Source of the DNA: Hansfordia pulvinata
Taxonomy: Eukaryota; Ascomycota; Sordariomycetes; Xylariales
Direction of reading: 5' to 3'
DNA: 64,000 bases
Assembly (NCBI GenBank): GCA_006538405.1
Contig: BJKQ01000007.1
Location: 1,426,001 to 1,490,000 of the forward strand
Position 1 is the stretch's first letter; each line of letters starts with the position of its first letter. The notes beneath the pieces were generated by a model that was not told the DNA's origin, searched no databases, and worked only from the letters and a program-made list of their open reading frames with translations. Shown one piece after another: positions 62,801-64,000 of the stretch. The translations under genes were made by a program, and so were the position numbers.

Positions 62801-64000
62801 CCGGAGCCTCCTGTTTGGGCGTTTGACAGCAAGCAAGTTAGAGCATTGAGAGAATTCGACGCGGTGTACGAGTATGCCGGCGAGGTGCGAGCGTCCGGGT
62901 GGTGTGGTATGAGACGTGCGTGGCTGATGGGAAACGAGGGGTGAAGATGTAGGGCAAACGGAGTGCCCAGGTGATGAATCGCGAACGCTTGTGAGGCAGC
63001 CGTACGGCGCCTTCCGTCGCCAAGCGACATTCATGAGGAGCCTCCATCCAATTCCCGATCGGGCAGGAAGGGACGTTTTCGAGTTTAGATTGTCGACGTA
63101 CATAGTATGTAAGGTGGTAGGTACAGATCCATCCATCGTTGGTGACGGGGTACCTGCTTCAAAGCTCGGTCCTGCGCTAGATACATCCATCGAGGTAGAC
63201 GCGCGAAGGCTTCCAATAGCCCCTGTCCATGGATATGTGCGATAGGCTGCAATGCAATAGACCCCAGATCTCCCGCAGCTGCTCGCGCCTGGCATTGAAG
63301 GTGCCTGCTTGACGCCCTTCAATCTATCTCATCCATCCCGCGTCCGAGCTTGAGTGTCAAGGAAGTACGAATGAGTCCCTGAGGTGAGGTGATCTCGGGG
63401 CAGATCTACAGTACGCCGTACGTCACTCATGCATATCCCTGTGAGTTGAAGAGGCACCTTGGGTAGAGTACAGGGTCGCTACTTAGGGTGTACTCGACTG
63501 GACGTTCGCGTGGACAACGGGTTTGTGGAGGCACTGTCCGGGCACTGACCAGAATTTAGGTACATATAATTCATCAATGGCCTCGGGGTGATCGCAGCGA
63601 TTTTCGGCTTCCCTTGCAACTGGCCTTCCCCAGAGACCAGACAGGCCTCCCTGAGCGCCTGCGGTGGCAGGGTGAGCGAAAGCCAGTCTCATCGTGGGGT
63701 ACGAGCGAGTACCTTTGCAGTACGAGTACAAAGCGCTGGCCGCATTGGACGGAACTCGCTTCCATCCATCGCACACCTACTCGGTGGCCCCCGGATCCGG
63801 CGTCGCATTTTTACATCATAGTCTCGGGAGCCAGAGGGCGGCAGTCGACGACGTCATCGCCCGTTGACGGGCGCGGCAATCAAGGCGGCGATGCCTGGTG
63901 TGTGCAGGTTTCCCGTCAAGGCCTTTGTCCGCGCTTAGGTAAAGCCCCGAGCCGACCCACGAGGCCGTCACGCCGTCTCGTCTCTGGTGCCTCCCGGCGG
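59856..64000. other. 4.1-kb right end with no supported gene
   Basis: Open frames of up to 280 residues exist (for example 62480-63322 minus) but have no domain, no codon bias and repeat-derived stretches. The region holds an imperfect TCG minisatellite at 62509-62575 and a high density of TACTCGTA/TACGAGTA motifs (about 60521, 62061, 62080, 62698, 62770, 62866 and 63720). The first part is the 3' flank of the Crb2-like gene. Confidence 0.55.
62509..62575. repeat. Imperfect (TCG)n minisatellite
   Basis: Alternating GGCTTCGTCGTCGTC and GTCTTCGTCGTCGTC units, about 30 bp per double unit and repeated twice. It encodes Asp/Glu-rich sequence in a spurious minus-strand frame. Confidence 0.85.

Noticed and set aside
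62480..63322. 280-codon minus-strand frame at the right end
   Set aside because: No domain, no C/G third-position bias, and its acidic C-terminus is just the TCG minisatellite read backwards.
1..64000. Transposable elements, RIP blocks, telomere repeats or CRISPR-like arrays
   Set aside because: No reverse transcriptase, transposase, terminal repeats, AT-rich mutated blocks, TTAGGG arrays or spaced direct-repeat arrays were seen.

Overview
The window looks like nuclear DNA of a filamentous ascomycete (Pezizomycotina, most likely a Sordariomycete). The evidence is GC-rich, C/G-ending codons; genes broken by short GT-AG introns of about 50-110 bp that keep frame when removed; and typical families: a CFEM-domain PTH11-like receptor, a HET-domain protein, a NACHT-WD40 NLR, a 2EXR protein, CYP monooxygenases and a vacuolar aminopeptidase I. 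I could support sixteen protein-coding genes. I see no tRNA, rRNA, transposon, CRISPR array or AT-rich RIP-mutated block.

Layout. 0.6-2.7 kb (-): CFEM/seven-helix receptor. 2.7-7.25 kb: gene-free, rich in simple repeats and short palindromes. 7.25-9.0 kb (+): cytochrome P450. 9.2-11.9 kb (-): HET-domain protein. 14.7-16.7 kb (+): second P450. 17.8-18.4 kb (+): small secreted protein. 19.4-25.0 kb (-): six-exon NLR with an alpha/beta-hydrolase, NACHT and WD40-like architecture. 26.4-28.35 kb (+): aminopeptidase I. 29.3-31.9 kb (+): PAF-acetylhydrolase-like esterase with extreme low-complexity inserts. 34.2-35.3 kb (-): orphan single-pass membrane protein. 38.7-39.9 kb (-): 2EXR protein. 40.95-41.94 kb (+): epoxide-hydrolase-like alpha/beta hydrolase. 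43.0-44.0 kb (+): bHLH transcription factor. 44.4-45.96 kb (-): divergent transaldolase. 49.8-52.1 kb (+): sugar transporter. 53.1-53.8 kb (-): cysteine-containing secreted protein. 55.7-59.9 kb (+): Rad9/Crb2-like checkpoint mediator with tandem BRCT domains. 59.9-64 kb: no supported gene.

The genes do not form one pathway. Housekeeping functions (aminopeptidase I, Crb2, transaldolase, sugar transporter) are mixed with sensing and self/non-self genes (CFEM receptor, HET, NLR) and metabolic or secreted accessory genes (two P450s, two secreted proteins, an epoxide-hydrolase-like enzyme). Neighbours are often divergent with 1-4.6 kb between them. No PKS, NRPS or terpene synthase is present, so the P450s are not shown to belong to a secondary-metabolite cluster.

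The strongest unexplained signal is in the non-coding DNA. The 8-mer TACTCGTA/TACGAGTA occurs about 30 times, where about two would be expected by chance, and apparently never inside an exon. It is sometimes arranged as perfect palindromes. Two other short families, a TAGGTACCTA-type motif and a local cluster of the palindrome CCTGCGCAGG, share this intergenic distribution. All exon coordinates are hand-built from splice sites and frame continuity.
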